From contig JASSKH010000011.1 in assembly GCA_031763025.1 (NCBI GenBank), forward strand, positions 12,064,580 to 12,128,579: a stretch of 64,000 nucleotides of DNA, given 5' to 3'. Shown piece after piece: positions 43,419-55,200 of this stretch. Source of the stretch: Macrocystis pyrifera (taxonomy: Eukaryota; Sar; Phaeophyceae; Laminariales; Laminariaceae). The translations under genes were made by a program, and so were the position numbers. The stretch's first letter is position 1. Each line of letters opens with the position of its first letter. Below the pieces are notes generated by a model. It had not been told where the DNA came from and did not search any database. It worked only from the letters and a program-made list of their open reading frames with translations.

Positions 43419-44487
43419 CTGTGGCTATCAAGACCTGTGCTGAGCCATCGATCATTTTCCTCTTACTCGCTTCCAACTCCCGGTACGTTATGCGAACCCG
43501 GTCCTCGATCATGTTGAGGGTCAAGTTCTGGGCGTATTGCAGGATTTTCTTGTCCACCTCGTATTCGGACGTCAGGCATTGCAGTAGGTGGAGGTTGGCT
43601 TCCTGATCCGTTTTTGGGATCCCTACTTCGGAGAGCTTTTCTCGGATGATGCTCATCCTCTCGAAATAAAGGGTGGGGTCCTCCCCCTCTTTCATATGAG
43701 CATTGATGTATTCTCTCTGGTATGCCTGCTTGTCGAGGTCGTCGCTTGGGACGTAGTGCCGACGTACCTCGGCCATCGCAAGACTAGGGCTGCCTATGTC
43801 ATAGATCTTGTATAACAGAGGTGAATTAGTCAGTGCGTTGATGATACCCTCGTATGCCCTGCGAGCAGCGGCTACCCTTGCCGTTCCGAAACGGTAATCG
43901 AGGTCTTGTTGGCTCCTTCTATTTGGGCCCTGCAAGACTATCGGGTCGCTTGTTTCCTTCAAAACATCGTCGCAAGTGTTCGTAACAGCCCATGATAGAA
44001 ATTGCTTCGACCATCTAAAATAATTTCCCTCGTTGCTACCGTCAAGTTTCGGTGAAGGCTTACCAAAACCAACTAGAAACGTGCCTGGCTGACCATGTGG
44101 CTCCGGTGGACGCATTCCTCCTCCAGCCCCCTGCTGTAGCCTCTCCATCCTAGTTCGTTCCTCCTCTCTGATCTCCAGCCGGAGCGACATCTCGGCCATC
44201 TCTCGTTTCAGGCGGGCGATCTCATCATCGCGGCCTGCGGCTCCGTCCTCCCGCGAAGCCTCGTTCTTTCTACTCGTTTCTGCTCCGCCCTCTGGCGGAG
44301 CAGTTCCGCCCTCTGGCGGAACAGGGTTTCGCGCTCCTGCGCTACTAGCCATTTCCGCGGCCTCTGCCGCGGCGTTGCTGACTGCCTCTGCTGCCGCTGT
44401 TATCGCCACTCCTGTAGCTCTCCTGGCTCTGTCGACCTCGTTGTCGCCAGTGCCTCTGCTCGGTTGAGGACCCTCTGGCCTCTGCAT
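42967..44487 (-). CDS. Copia-2 Gag
   Basis: From the first ATG (44485-44487) the frame gives Gag. It has an Ala-rich helix, a coiled-coil stretch (DEIARLKREMAEMSLRLEIR), and the typical copia Gag core (GNYFRWSKQFLSW, LYFERMSIIREKLSEVG, NLHLLQCLTSEYE), then a Gly/Gln-rich tail. After about 43150 this frame is probably not the true one: the CCHC knuckle lies in the neighbouring frame, reached by a shift at the A run at 43149-43157. Confidence 0.8.
43149..43157 (-). other. A-run at the Gag frame change in Copia-2
   Basis: On the minus strand CCG is followed by a run of nine A and then TCGG. Upstream, the Gag frame ends GKPKKK; downstream, the other frame continues to the CCHC knuckle. It could be a one-base indel, a sequencing error, or a slippery site. 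Confidence 0.5.
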
Positions 44488-44578
44488 CCGAAAAACTGAA
44501 AATCTCTCGCTCGTCCTCGAACGGGGAGTTGCTCTCCCGGCGTAGCCCCAACCAGCAAGTGCGTCCAATTGGAACAGA

Positions 44579-44586
44579 CGCTAGCG
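44579..44586 (-). other. Palindrome CGCTAGCG directly after the Copia-2 5' LTR
   Basis: Immediately downstream of the LTR terminus CGAACA on the minus strand, at the primer-binding position. It matches CACTAGTG of Copia-1 except at two positions that pair with each other. Confidence 0.4.
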
Positions 44587-44834
44587 TGTTCGATGCACTC
44601 ACTGATATGATAGGCCAAGCCTGAGTCAGTTCGTAGAAGCCCCTCCAGGGTATATATATATTATCGCTTAGAAAACACAAGACAAGGAAGGAAGAAAGGG
44701 GGAGAACACGAAGTAACCACAGCTACAAGAAGAAGGGAGAAAGCGGCGGATAGAAACACGCATATTTCCTGTGTGGAACTCCCAAATACCGTTACACATG
44801 AATCCATACACCAAGTACGTGAGCACTCCGAACA
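44587..44834 (-). repeat. Copia-2 5' LTR
   Basis: 248 bp, begins TGTTCG and ends CGAACA. It contains TATATATATTATCGCTTAG, where a promoter TATA-like element could lie. Confidence 0.93.
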
Positions 44835-47800
44835 CCTTTCCAGGGCGGCCTTGGGGGGTGGGATTTTGTATTTTTATCTTTCCTTTGGTGGTATTATTTC
44901 GTGTGCCCGAAGACGGAAAATAAATAATTCTCTCTATTTCCAGTACGAAATAATTAAATTGAAATTGCAGTTCATTGTTTTTGTACGACACCATACGCCG
45001 ACGTTATTATTTTTTAAACAACCAACTGAAGTCTTAGATTTTCGCATTATATTTTGCCCGCACACCCCGGGTACGATCGACAAATCCCGGCATCATATGG
45101 AAACCGATTTCTAGACTCCCCTCTTTCCTTGAACGATGCCCCACCGCAACAGCAGCAGCTGCAGCAGGGGTAGTAGCACGTGCTATTTGTATTGTAACTT
45201 GAAGTGTTTGGTACCCGAATTTGACGTAGACACGCCGTATATAGGCCGTTTAGTTTGCGAGACTTTTCTGAAGAGGTTGTGAACAGAGTTTTCGACTTAG
45301 GTTTGCCGCGGGAAAGCGAGGAAATGGACCGCCTCTTTGCTCGGAGATAGGCTGGCAACTGACTCTGCGCGACGTCGGCGAGATACCCAGGCCAGGGCTT
45401 CTCGAGGGATGCAGTTGCTGTATTTTCAGGGCACTAAGGGCTCTGTTTGATCCACTATACTATTTGTCATGTAAGATGGTACAAAAAAATAACTTTGAAT
45501 TTCTGGTAAGTAAAATGATAAAAGAGCCACCTGGTACCCTGGTACAAGTAAGTGTGGTCCCAATTTTGGTATCTACCATCTCCGAGTGGAAGCGGGATTT
45601 CGAAAACGAAGTTCGCACGACATTATCACGAGATGCTTCTCTCTTTTGGGTAGCATCGGACCTTTTTGGGATTGTTGGATGCGTGTTTCCTGCACAGTGA
45701 AAAGAAATGCCATGTATGCGCAACAGCCACAGCAGCAGCAACAGCAACAACACCTATTTCTATAAAAAATACTATACAACCACACAACACGAACACCAGA
45801 AAATTTTTTATCAATAATATCACCGTGCGCAAACTCCAGGGTAAAAGCATGGGCTAAATTGACAAACGAAATTGAAACGCAGAAGTGTGATGAGCTGAGC
45901 TTCATTTTTACCAGTCCACCGGAGGGTAAAAAAAAATAAAAATAATCATAGTAATAACAGTAATAATAATACATGCCTTGGTTTTAGACGTATGTGTGCA
46001 TTTGGCGTTTTTTTTTTTTTCATGCAAGGGAGGGCTTCCAGAATGAAAACACAACGATGCACATACAGCAGCAGCAGCAGCAATGCACCCCTCCCCGCCC
46101 CTCCCTATGGTCATACGACTACGATCATCCATTGAAATGATCCCCCCGTTATATACCTGGTGTATATAGGTTGGGTTGGCGTCGGTTGGGACGACGCTTT
46201 AAAACACGCCTCTCACTGCGTGAGCTGGACAGCCAGGGTACCGTTTTTTCTTGTTTTTTGTTTCGGCGGTTAGCACGGCTGGCGGTCGAGTTGATCATTT
46301 TTGTGGGAAGAGAACCTTCACTACACACAAGGGGGATGATCGTATCACGTAGTGTGTATATGGTGAGGCACCCACGAGGCAGTTACATAGTAAACCCATC
46401 GCTGTCTCTGGAAGTGGCCACACCAGAAATTAAATCAATTCATTGATGCTGTCATCCACATGCAAGACAGTCAGCCTCTAAAGCGGTTCTTAGTAGGATG
46501 CAGCTCACCCTTCATGCGACTCGCCTAACACCTCACGGCGCTTCGCGCTTGGTGCACGCAATGTCTGCCTGGTCGGTGAAAACCCGACGTGCTCCGTCCC
46601 GGCATTGTAGGGATGCGAGGGTCTATGGTCATACGACTACGGCCATGCATGATAATGAGTACCCCCACCCCCCCCACATACACCCCCCCCGCACACACAC
46701 CCGCCTCGCCCTCAACGGCCAAAAATACGTTTTCGGAACAAGCATACGAAGTCAGGTTTCGGATTTCCCGTCGATCGCCCGCAACAAAACCGCCACGAGA
46801 TCTCCGGCGAGGATGGATTCCGAAACAAAACCAAAACCAAAACAAACACATCGGCATTTTCGACACCAATATTTAATATGCCGGCATGTGATAGGTTCCA
46901 TACCTCGAACAGATACCCGACCCCCGCTAGATTATGTAAATATGTCAAGACCGACAAATTCCTGATCGGTGGGACTCGCGTTGCACATGCTAGCTGTGGG
47001 AGCCGTATAGGCATCGATTTGGAAACGCTACTTGGGTTGGATCTATTCGGGCACAAGTCCTCCTAAGAATCACGACGGCCATCTAGCCTATCTAGGTCGC
47101 GATTATCCGACGTATGAAATATTCCGCAGACTCAAACGGAGCGCACTACCTGTTTAGACTGAGAAGTATGTCTATCTGCACGTTTCCATACGCCGACTTT
47201 GTCTGGGGTGATGTATTCCGGCATTCCACGACTGAAACCAATATTTGCGATCGGATTCCACGGAAAAAAGGCGAGGCGATTGAGGTGGTATATCAGCATC
47301 AACCAACCCCCTACCCAACGAGTGAAATCAGTTTTCTAGTAGACGAGACCACCCCCAGGACGCCAGAACCTGGGAAAAAGGGAGCGTTGGTCATATGTTT
47401 CCAGGGCTGTTCGGTGGTTAGCTAAATCGCGAAGGTCAGGTCGGGGGCGGGTCCAGTCCAGTCTAACCTCACAGGCCAGGTCGGGTTGGGTCGTGTCAGT
47501 TGATGCAATCCGACCCCGCCAATGTTTGGAAGCCTGCTGACCCGACCTGGCCCGATCCGATAGGTTTGAAAAATTCCTGACGAGGAATGCTATTTTAGGG
47601 GTGCACTTATAACTTGTTAACCCTGTTCGTACCGCAGTCCCGTTTTCGGGACAAACTACTTAGAATTTGACTGGTTTCTCCCCTTAACGTGACTGCAGTG
47701 CTAAAAAGGGTTTACTCCTGTTATGATGAGCTCTATACTTGACCTCCCAAAAACCGAGTAGGTATGGAAATCTGCAAGTGCCACCCGATCTTAAAAACAG

Positions 47801-48600
47801 TTCCACGGCATAATACAGAAGGAAAAATTGTGAACAGTAAAAAAACGGTGTTCCAACGAGACTGGGCTTAGGAGCCAGCCGGTCAAACATGTTTCCAGAC
47901 ACGTATAGTGCTCTCGCTATCGTACCAAGCGTCTGACCGGACCCGTGAGATTTGAATACGTCTTTACCCAGTCCGACCTGACCCGTGGTATTTTGAACAC
48001 CTCCTGTTCCGACCAGACTTGACCCGCCAGATTGCGATTGATCAATCAGAAGCGGGTCATGTCGCAGGTCGCTGCACGTCAACCCACGGGACAACACCCC
48101 TCAATCCCCGGGTTCGACCCATGGACCCGACCCGTGGGAATGGCACTTGAAAAGACAGAAGAACAACATGTTTGTATCAAACAGTGGTATGTGGCCTGGC
48201 TGTAGTGGGTATTGATGGATGCGGACCTGCTTTTAAGGATTTGGCGGTGTTTTAATTTTTGAATGTGATACAAAACATGCCGTCTAAGTTGTAATCGACC
48301 CCCCCTCACATGAATAAAACGCTATGGCAACTCCGTCCCACCGCGCCTTGAAGAACGACATATTGAGGCTTATGCCGGACGTAAGTAGAATTTGCCTCGT
48401 CACCTTGAACGTTCGGCGCGTGTGTTGGCCGCAGTCGTCTCTCCTCGTATGCGGGTATAGACTGCCGTGGGCTATATTTGGCTGAGATCGTATGTTGTTG
48501 GGGTTCGTCCCGTATAGCTATCATTTCGGCATCTCGCCCACCCTGAGCCAACTGTTACTCCTTCGCCACACCTCGAGCAGATATTGACCACTCTGTCACC
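44835..48600. other. Intergenic, no gene supported
   Basis: Only short overlapping frames. CATACGACTACG blocks recur at about 46112 and 46632. Bases 47440-48130 carry many dispersed copies of GACCCGACC or its complement (for example GGTCGGGTTGGGTCG). The 300 bp before 48601 should hold the promoter of the MACPF gene; no clear TATA box is seen. Confidence 0.5.
47620..47710. mobile_element. MITE-3 copy 3
   Basis: 91 bp with inverted ends (CCGCAGTCCCGTTTTCGG, and AACGTGACTGCAGTGC), the same layout as 1453-1543, including ACAAACTACTTRGAATTTGA in the middle. Confidence 0.72.
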
Positions 48601-49215
48601 ATGTCCTCGCTCGAAGACCGTAAAGAAGACCGAATCTACAACAAGGTCAGCCACAGGCTGAGAAGCCTCAACTGGTCGGGCCCCCACAAGGCTGGCCAAG
48701 TCGGCATCCTGAAGACTCTCGACGCGGTCGTCGAAGGCACCGATGACGACAACGCCAACAAGATCGACATCACCCTGGCCCTGCAAGAACACGCGATCCT
48801 GGCCCTCCCGGAGAACACGGCCGAAGTGCTGCGGATCAGCAAAGCCGGAAGTGGCCTGGCGCTCGAACTCGTACGCCGCGACCTGACCGAGTTCTCGGTT
48901 CTTGCTCGCGCCCTGTACACCTCCACCGGAGACCAGCGCGCGGCGGATGACGGCCTGCACCGCCTTTACAATACCCTTTCTCCCGTCGTTGAGCTACACG
49001 GGGCTTTGGTCAGCGCCGGCGTCGACGTGGAACAGAGGGCGTGGGCCAGGTCCCTCGCACGTCAGATGCCGAACCTGCGCAGGCTGAGGTCCACTCCCTG
49101 GCACGAGGTGGCGCTCGTCCTGAAGCTCATCGTCTTGGAATCCGAGGATGTCGAGGGGAGTGAAGCCGAGGACGGCGAAAACCCCATCATGGACACCGAT
49201 GTGTACGACGCAACG
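48601..49215 (+). CDS. MACPF gene, exon 1
   Basis: 615 nt, residues 1-205, starting at an ATG preceded by CACC. Donor GTAAGA, phase 0. Highly charged and helical (SLEDRKEDRIYNKVSHRLRS), ending in an acidic stretch. G/C-rich third positions contrast with the surroundings. Not recognised as a known domain. It could belong to a separate gene, but the phase and coding style fit the exons that follow. Confidence 0.7.
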
Positions 49216-52200
49216 GTAAGACCCGAATGCTGTGCCTTCATCATCAGGATCGATCAGGCTTCTACATCGTGAGGGAACGCGAAATATTGATTGGTGTGGG
49301 CCGCTGAATAGTTATAGGGTGCGACGGATGAATGAGACTGCCGTACACCGAGGAGCATGCGAGCTGACGCTGCAATCATTGCGTTGGCGATACGACCCGT
49401 GGTTGGTATACGAGTAGCGTCGCAGATAGATCTGTCCTGTATGCGTATCGGTGTTACGACGACATACAGCCACAAATATGTCGCACTGATGAAGATTGCC
49501 TTTATGCTCGAAGTCGCGACGAAATGAACCATGTGTTTGCGTCGTAACCCATACTACCGTAAGAAACGGTGCCAGGGGTGTTACGACGTTAACGGCCGAG
49601 AAAAGGTCGTACTCATGAAGGTTAGGGGTTTAGGCTGCAAGCCGCGAATGAAGGAACCATCTGTTTGGGTCGTGACCCGTACTACTGCATGCAGCGGTGT
49701 CAGGGGACGGCACTCCCCCCCCCCCCCCCCTTGACAAACCCTTTGCCTTGACCGACACTCGACTGCTAGGTTTCAGTGTAAAAGACTCGGTACGTTTCGC
49801 CTTGATTGACACGTCGCCTGACATATGTGACTGTGTGCCGTGTTGCGCACGGATCGCAACGATAGGTACAGCCTAAATACTATTAGGGGCCCGATCTGAC
49901 TCGTGCCACGGAGGGGGTCTACGTTTGAGGCGAAATCATTCATGACTGCCGAGGCTCCTTAACCGAGGGACTGTACCCAGCATCCTTGGGACACAGTTTG
50001 TGGTTTACATGTCATGTTATTGGCTGTGTTACAAGGTCATGGTGTCGGGCTTTCGGGTTTTCTTCAGGGTCTGTGTTCTAGTGATGTAAACGTTTACCAC
50101 AGCTCCTCGAGTGGGGACACCCACTATGTAAGCAGGTGCACTCCTATCCTGTACCTGGTACCTCTACGCCAAGTGTCCATACACCACGCTATCAAAATAC
50201 TCAAATACGCTGGGCCTCGAGCCGTCCACGGTTCAAACTCTGGTTGGTCGGTGACCGACCACACCGCTTGACCGAGGGAGGCTCTCTCTCGCCCCGCCAC
50301 AGCCTCGTGCCGTCTGCTTATTGCTTTGCTCGACTTTGCTGCTATCCGTGCACTACCTACCGTGTCTTTATCCATATCACGTTGCCGTACTTCCTACTGG
50401 GCATCTCGAAAGCAGCCATGGAAGAACCCTCCGACCCGGGCTGAGGTCAGGATAGTCGAAGAGCTTTATTCCATCGGTGAGGGAGCGCCCGCCATTCGCC
50501 AACAAGTACTGGGTGCTCGTCTCGGCCTAGACGTGGCTGACCAGCTCGAGGAGATGGGTATTTTCGACGCTAGCACCATGACTCAGGAAGATGCCCGCGA
50601 GCTGACGAACGCGGCGATAGACGAGGCTGACCTCAATGGGACACAGCAAGCTACCCGCGCCAACAGGACAAAAGGCCTAAAGGTAAGATAAAATGCTCCG
50701 GTGGGTGCCACTATTCAGAACAACGTTTGTCAGCAATACCGATCAGCCCCTATCTCGTGTGTGTACGTACACAGCTTAGACGACGGAGGATCTCCCAGGT
50801 ATCTGCAGTTCAATAACCGTACGCAGGTGTTTTCGTTCAACTATGCAAACGTCTTGAGAATACTGTGTGGAACTTGTCAACGACGTCCTCGTTTCAAAGC
50901 TTTCGATCAAAACAAAAGTTGCAACAAACGAGAATGTATCGCTCGCTGGAACAGTTTTTTTCCGTTCCTCGGGCCCAATGACAAACCACCTCTCACGATA
51001 AAATGCTTGTGTTGGTGGCGCTCTTCTCATGACGCCCAACCTCGGCCAACAATATTTCGGGGTGTTTGTCCCCAAATCGTGGGGGTATTCTCATAAACGG
51101 TGAAGCTGTGGGTTGTCGGGCTGAGCTGGTGCAGTACGGAATGGAAACATGTATCTACCCGCTCACTATATGTATCGAGCGCACCAAGCAGCTGGGCGTC
51201 GTCTGTTGGCGCTGCTGTATATCATACTATCACGAGGGCCCATAGTAAATAGGACCAAGTATTGTCAGTAAAAATAGGTAAATATATAGGTTTTTATGTA
51301 TACCATAGGTCCTATTAATTCTGGACCCCCGTAATACGTCGCGATTTCTGTTCGTAGTGCACGTAAGTAATACTCTACCTACTTCGTCGCTTGCTCGCTC
51401 TGCCTTGAACGTTACCGCCGGGGCCGCCTCAATCTTGTCGCACATTTTGCCGCCTTTTCCGTTTGACCGTAATATCGTAGGCTCCTATCCCAGAGGAAGT
51501 CCAGACAGAGTCGTTCGGGTCGACACCGCGTGCTCTCCCGGCCCTGGCGGGTATCGCTGCTCGTCTTGCACCCACGTTTCTCAAGGTGGCTCCGAAGCTA
51601 TCCAAATCGAGCAGGCTCATCAAGGTATGCTGAACAACGATATATTCAAATATCGCGTCTTTTTTAGCGCACCCTGATGGCAATGGGTGTAAAGGTCGGC
51701 TCGGTTTCTTGTCAAGCATTTTTTAATGCCTTGTGAAACTGAACCCCTTCCCTCGTTTCCGGGCAGAGTCACAGAGGTCGAATTTCCCGGGTTGGTTTTA
51801 AACGTGTCCATGCGGTAGAATCAATAAGAGCTACGTTCTACGACCCTGGTTTGAGTCACACGCCTTCCCTCTGTTGGCGTGTTTTTGTGCGGGGGTGGGC
51901 CTTCAGACTGCCCCTGCAGTTGTTCAGACAATAAGGGGGAATTGATTCGGGAGTCTGTACTTCTGTAGGCTATGTTCTTAGGGTGTTTCACGAATTACGT
52001 GGCCCCCACCACAATAGGTGTGCACGATGCGTACTGTGTTCAACCGCTGAAATCTGACAAGCCTCTTCGTTCTGCGAATTTCGCACGGAAAGGCCCCACC
52101 CCCGGACAACCAGATTCATACGAGCGCTCGATGCCTCACTATTCCTCTTTTCCCCCCCTTTGAACGAACGTGCACTCCTGCATTGCCATTGCTTCGAAAC

Positions 52201-55200
52201 TCAAATTATCGCAACCCCACCCGTGCTATTCGCCGATCACACGTCGCGCACCTCAAAACAGCTCAAAGATAAGGGCGGTATCAACAGCCTCAGCAACAAG
52301 CTCAACGCCATGTCCTCCAACGCTGGAAGTGGCGGCGGCAAGATCACATCCAGCAAAGGGGGCGCCGGCGGCGGTTCGTCCGGGCTTGTATCGAACAACA
52401 AGCAGGAAAACGAAAACAAGGAGCTCCAGGCGCCGGACGTCGAGGCTGGCGTGGCCGCGCTCGAGCTCGAGAAGGCTCGCCTTCAGTCTACCATGGACAA
52501 CGTACGCCAGGAACTGGACAGGGTCAGTGTCGGGGGCAAGAACGAGGAGGATTTAGAACGGGCGCAGAACGCTCTTGACAAGGCCAAGGCCGCAGTGGCT
52601 CCGATCGAAGGGTGGCAAAGCCGAATCTCCTCGAATGCTACCCAGGCGCTGCAGTCTTCCTTGCAAGACCAGCGGCTTACCTTCGGCGCCACCGCCGCTG
52701 GAACAAGGTCAGCAGTGAGCCTGCGGTCGCCAGCTATGTTCTAATCGGTTCGCTGCAGTGATTGAAGTCGCTCGGATCATTGTGGTTCCCCCACCTCTAA
52801 ACCGATTGATTAGATGGTCCACCCGGTACCCAGACCAAAACACCTAACCACCTATTCACCCTTCTCGGCGTTGGTCTATTACGGGGGACCATAGTAAATG
52901 GGACCAAATAATGTTAGTAAAAATAGGCAAATATATAATGTTTTGTGTGTAACGTAGGTCCCATTTACTATAGTCCCCCGTAATAGATGTCCCGATGCCT
53001 ATTGCCTTCATATCAAGAGGCGCGTTTAAGATTACAGATTTTTCTCTAATGTTGGGTGCTGGTTATTGTTGAACGATCCGACGACGTTCCAATGCAGTGT
53101 CGATATATATAGCCTTAAAACATGCGAAGTTGATTGCCCACCTTTCCCGCATGACCTGAGTGCGTTGCGGCCATCAAACTATCGCCAAGTTGCTGTTCAC
53201 AGAAGAAGACTGATTCATTTATCGGCATGATATAGAGCAAGTTTCGTATGTTGGGCCTGTACGACGGTATACACATCCTGCGCAAGATACCATAACTGCG
53301 ATAATAGAGTCTGGATTCTGTTGGTCGACATATGTGTGAAGTGTGTGGAACACTTTGGTGAACCCATACTTTTTTGGTTTATTTACCCACCCCACCCCCG
53401 CCCGCCCCGTGTCCTCGCTTGATGTAATGGTTGTCTCAATTGTGTCAGCGCTTACTCGTCCAACGAGGAAATCGTGGCCAAGGCTTCGGGCGGGGCGGCT
53501 TTGTACGGCATGAACTTCTTCCCGACAACGATAGACCTCGTTATCAAGCCCTACACCCCCCTCTTGGCTACGCCGTCCTACGTGGAGATGTGAGTGCGGC
53601 GAACTCATAGCGTAAGCTGTTTACAATACATATGTAGGCGTGTTTGTCATAGTCTATGGGTAGTTTCGGATCGGAAGGCGGTATTGATATAGTAGCTGCA
53701 CCCCAATAAATAACTCGCGACCTAGCCTACACGGGTGGGGTATGGAGGTGAGGGGAATGCCGGTTTGCCGAGTCTGGTATTTACTAGATTTCGGGGCGTG
53801 CTGGACTACTCGGGGGTATTGTCGTACACTCCTAGTTGGGATACTCAGCGTGTTGCCAGCGTGTTTTCGCTTACCCCGTGTTTTTTACCCCCTGTCATAC
53901 TCCGTAGAAACCTCGGGATCCAAGGAGCATACTTCAGGGTTTTCATGTGGACACAACCGTAAAGTAACAGAGGTTGTAACCTCGCGAATAAATAATGTCT
54001 AACGTCTCCCAGGTATTGGAATACCCTCGTGGGAGTATGTTGCCGAGTGTAGGGCTTAGAGTCGGTGGGTAACACGAGGCTTCACAGTTGCAAAATATCA
54101 AATTTCCTCGTGCTTGTCCTGTAAATGGTGTCGCTGCTGCTGCTGTTGCTGTGCTTGTTGTTATTGTCTCACACATGTAAGCCTATTTCACTCCGTTCTC
54201 CTCTTGTTTTAGTGCAACCCGCATTGATGTGCATCCCGGCACCTCTTCACCCGACCACTATGTCGGTACCCCTCGGATACCCGTTGCATGGTACCGAGAT
54301 TGGTCAGATGTGTAACGGACACATACTCGTTTGCGGATGGATAGACGGCGGGGTGTAGCTTTTCGCCTTGGTCATGTTGAGGATGTTTTCTATCGGGTGC
54401 GTCGCGTACATGGAGAAGATAGGATTGGTGTTTGATTTTGTGGACGGCGATTTTACAACCACAAGTTTGGTCGCTCTTTGCAACGTTTCGGTTACGGTCG
54501 TGAAACACGATTCTGCCTCTACGTTTTCAAACCGGTAACAAGTTTTTTTTTCATCGATCGACTCAGTCTGCGCTGAAACGTATCGGTTCTTGGATGGGCG
54601 ACTATCAAGTCTTGCACTACTGCCTGCACTGCAGAAACCAAGACAGACCTCTTACGTGTAGATCAAGTGTTTTGGGTTCATCACGTACGGCCGTGAACGA
54701 GTAACGATTAGTCGGAACACCTACGTCCCATTTCTAGTTTATGGGCAACGCTTGCTTTTATAACGATCGGGATGTCTACCGTGGACTATGAAATACCAGG
54801 TACACATACGGAACAGGGTGGTTGAACAATACCCCCTGGCGCTAGACCGTGGATGGTAAAGTGACCATGATAAACGCCATGTGTACGCGATTTTGGCCCT
54901 GACCGGTGTCTATGCCGTGATGAAAAAAGGGTGCGAGGCCTTCTCGAGCACGCGCTGCGGGGTTGAAACCTTAGAAATGCCTAGTCGTTGGCTTTGAAAA
55001 CCTCTGCATATCCAGTTCGAGCTCTCGCTACGTGCGCCTACGATCGTCGAACTCTGTCAGCGAAAAGCTAGCGCCCCCACACGACAACGCAGCCGTCGAG
55101 CAAAAGGCAGACAATTCAACTCATTCGCCGTTTCTGTACCCGGCGCCGGCGCGTACAGGTCTGACGATTTCTACGGGATCAGTGTTAAGAGCCTAAATGG

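Larger units (their letters stand above)
36677..44834 (-). mobile_element. Copia-2: full-length Ty1/copia LTR retrotransposon
   Basis: 8.16 kb on the minus strand. LTRs at 36677-36930 (3') and 44587-44834 (5') begin TGTTCG and end CGAACA. They differ only by a few small indels, so insertion is recent. No matching 5-bp target duplication is evident (flanks CCGCC and CCTTT), which may mean recombination or an imprecise boundary. The coding order is Gag, protease, integrase, reverse transcriptase, RNase H. Long open frames are kept, interrupted by a shift at an A run, a shift at a G run and one in-frame UAG. Confidence 0.92.

Noticed and set aside
47114-47425. 103-codon frame with ordinary composition
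   Set aside because: No recognisable domain, no splice context to neighbours, and it lies in repeat-rich intergenic DNA.
48100-48140. tRNA T-arm-like block GGGTTCGACCC
   Set aside because: No cloverleaf can be drawn around it; it is part of the GACCCGACC repeat field.
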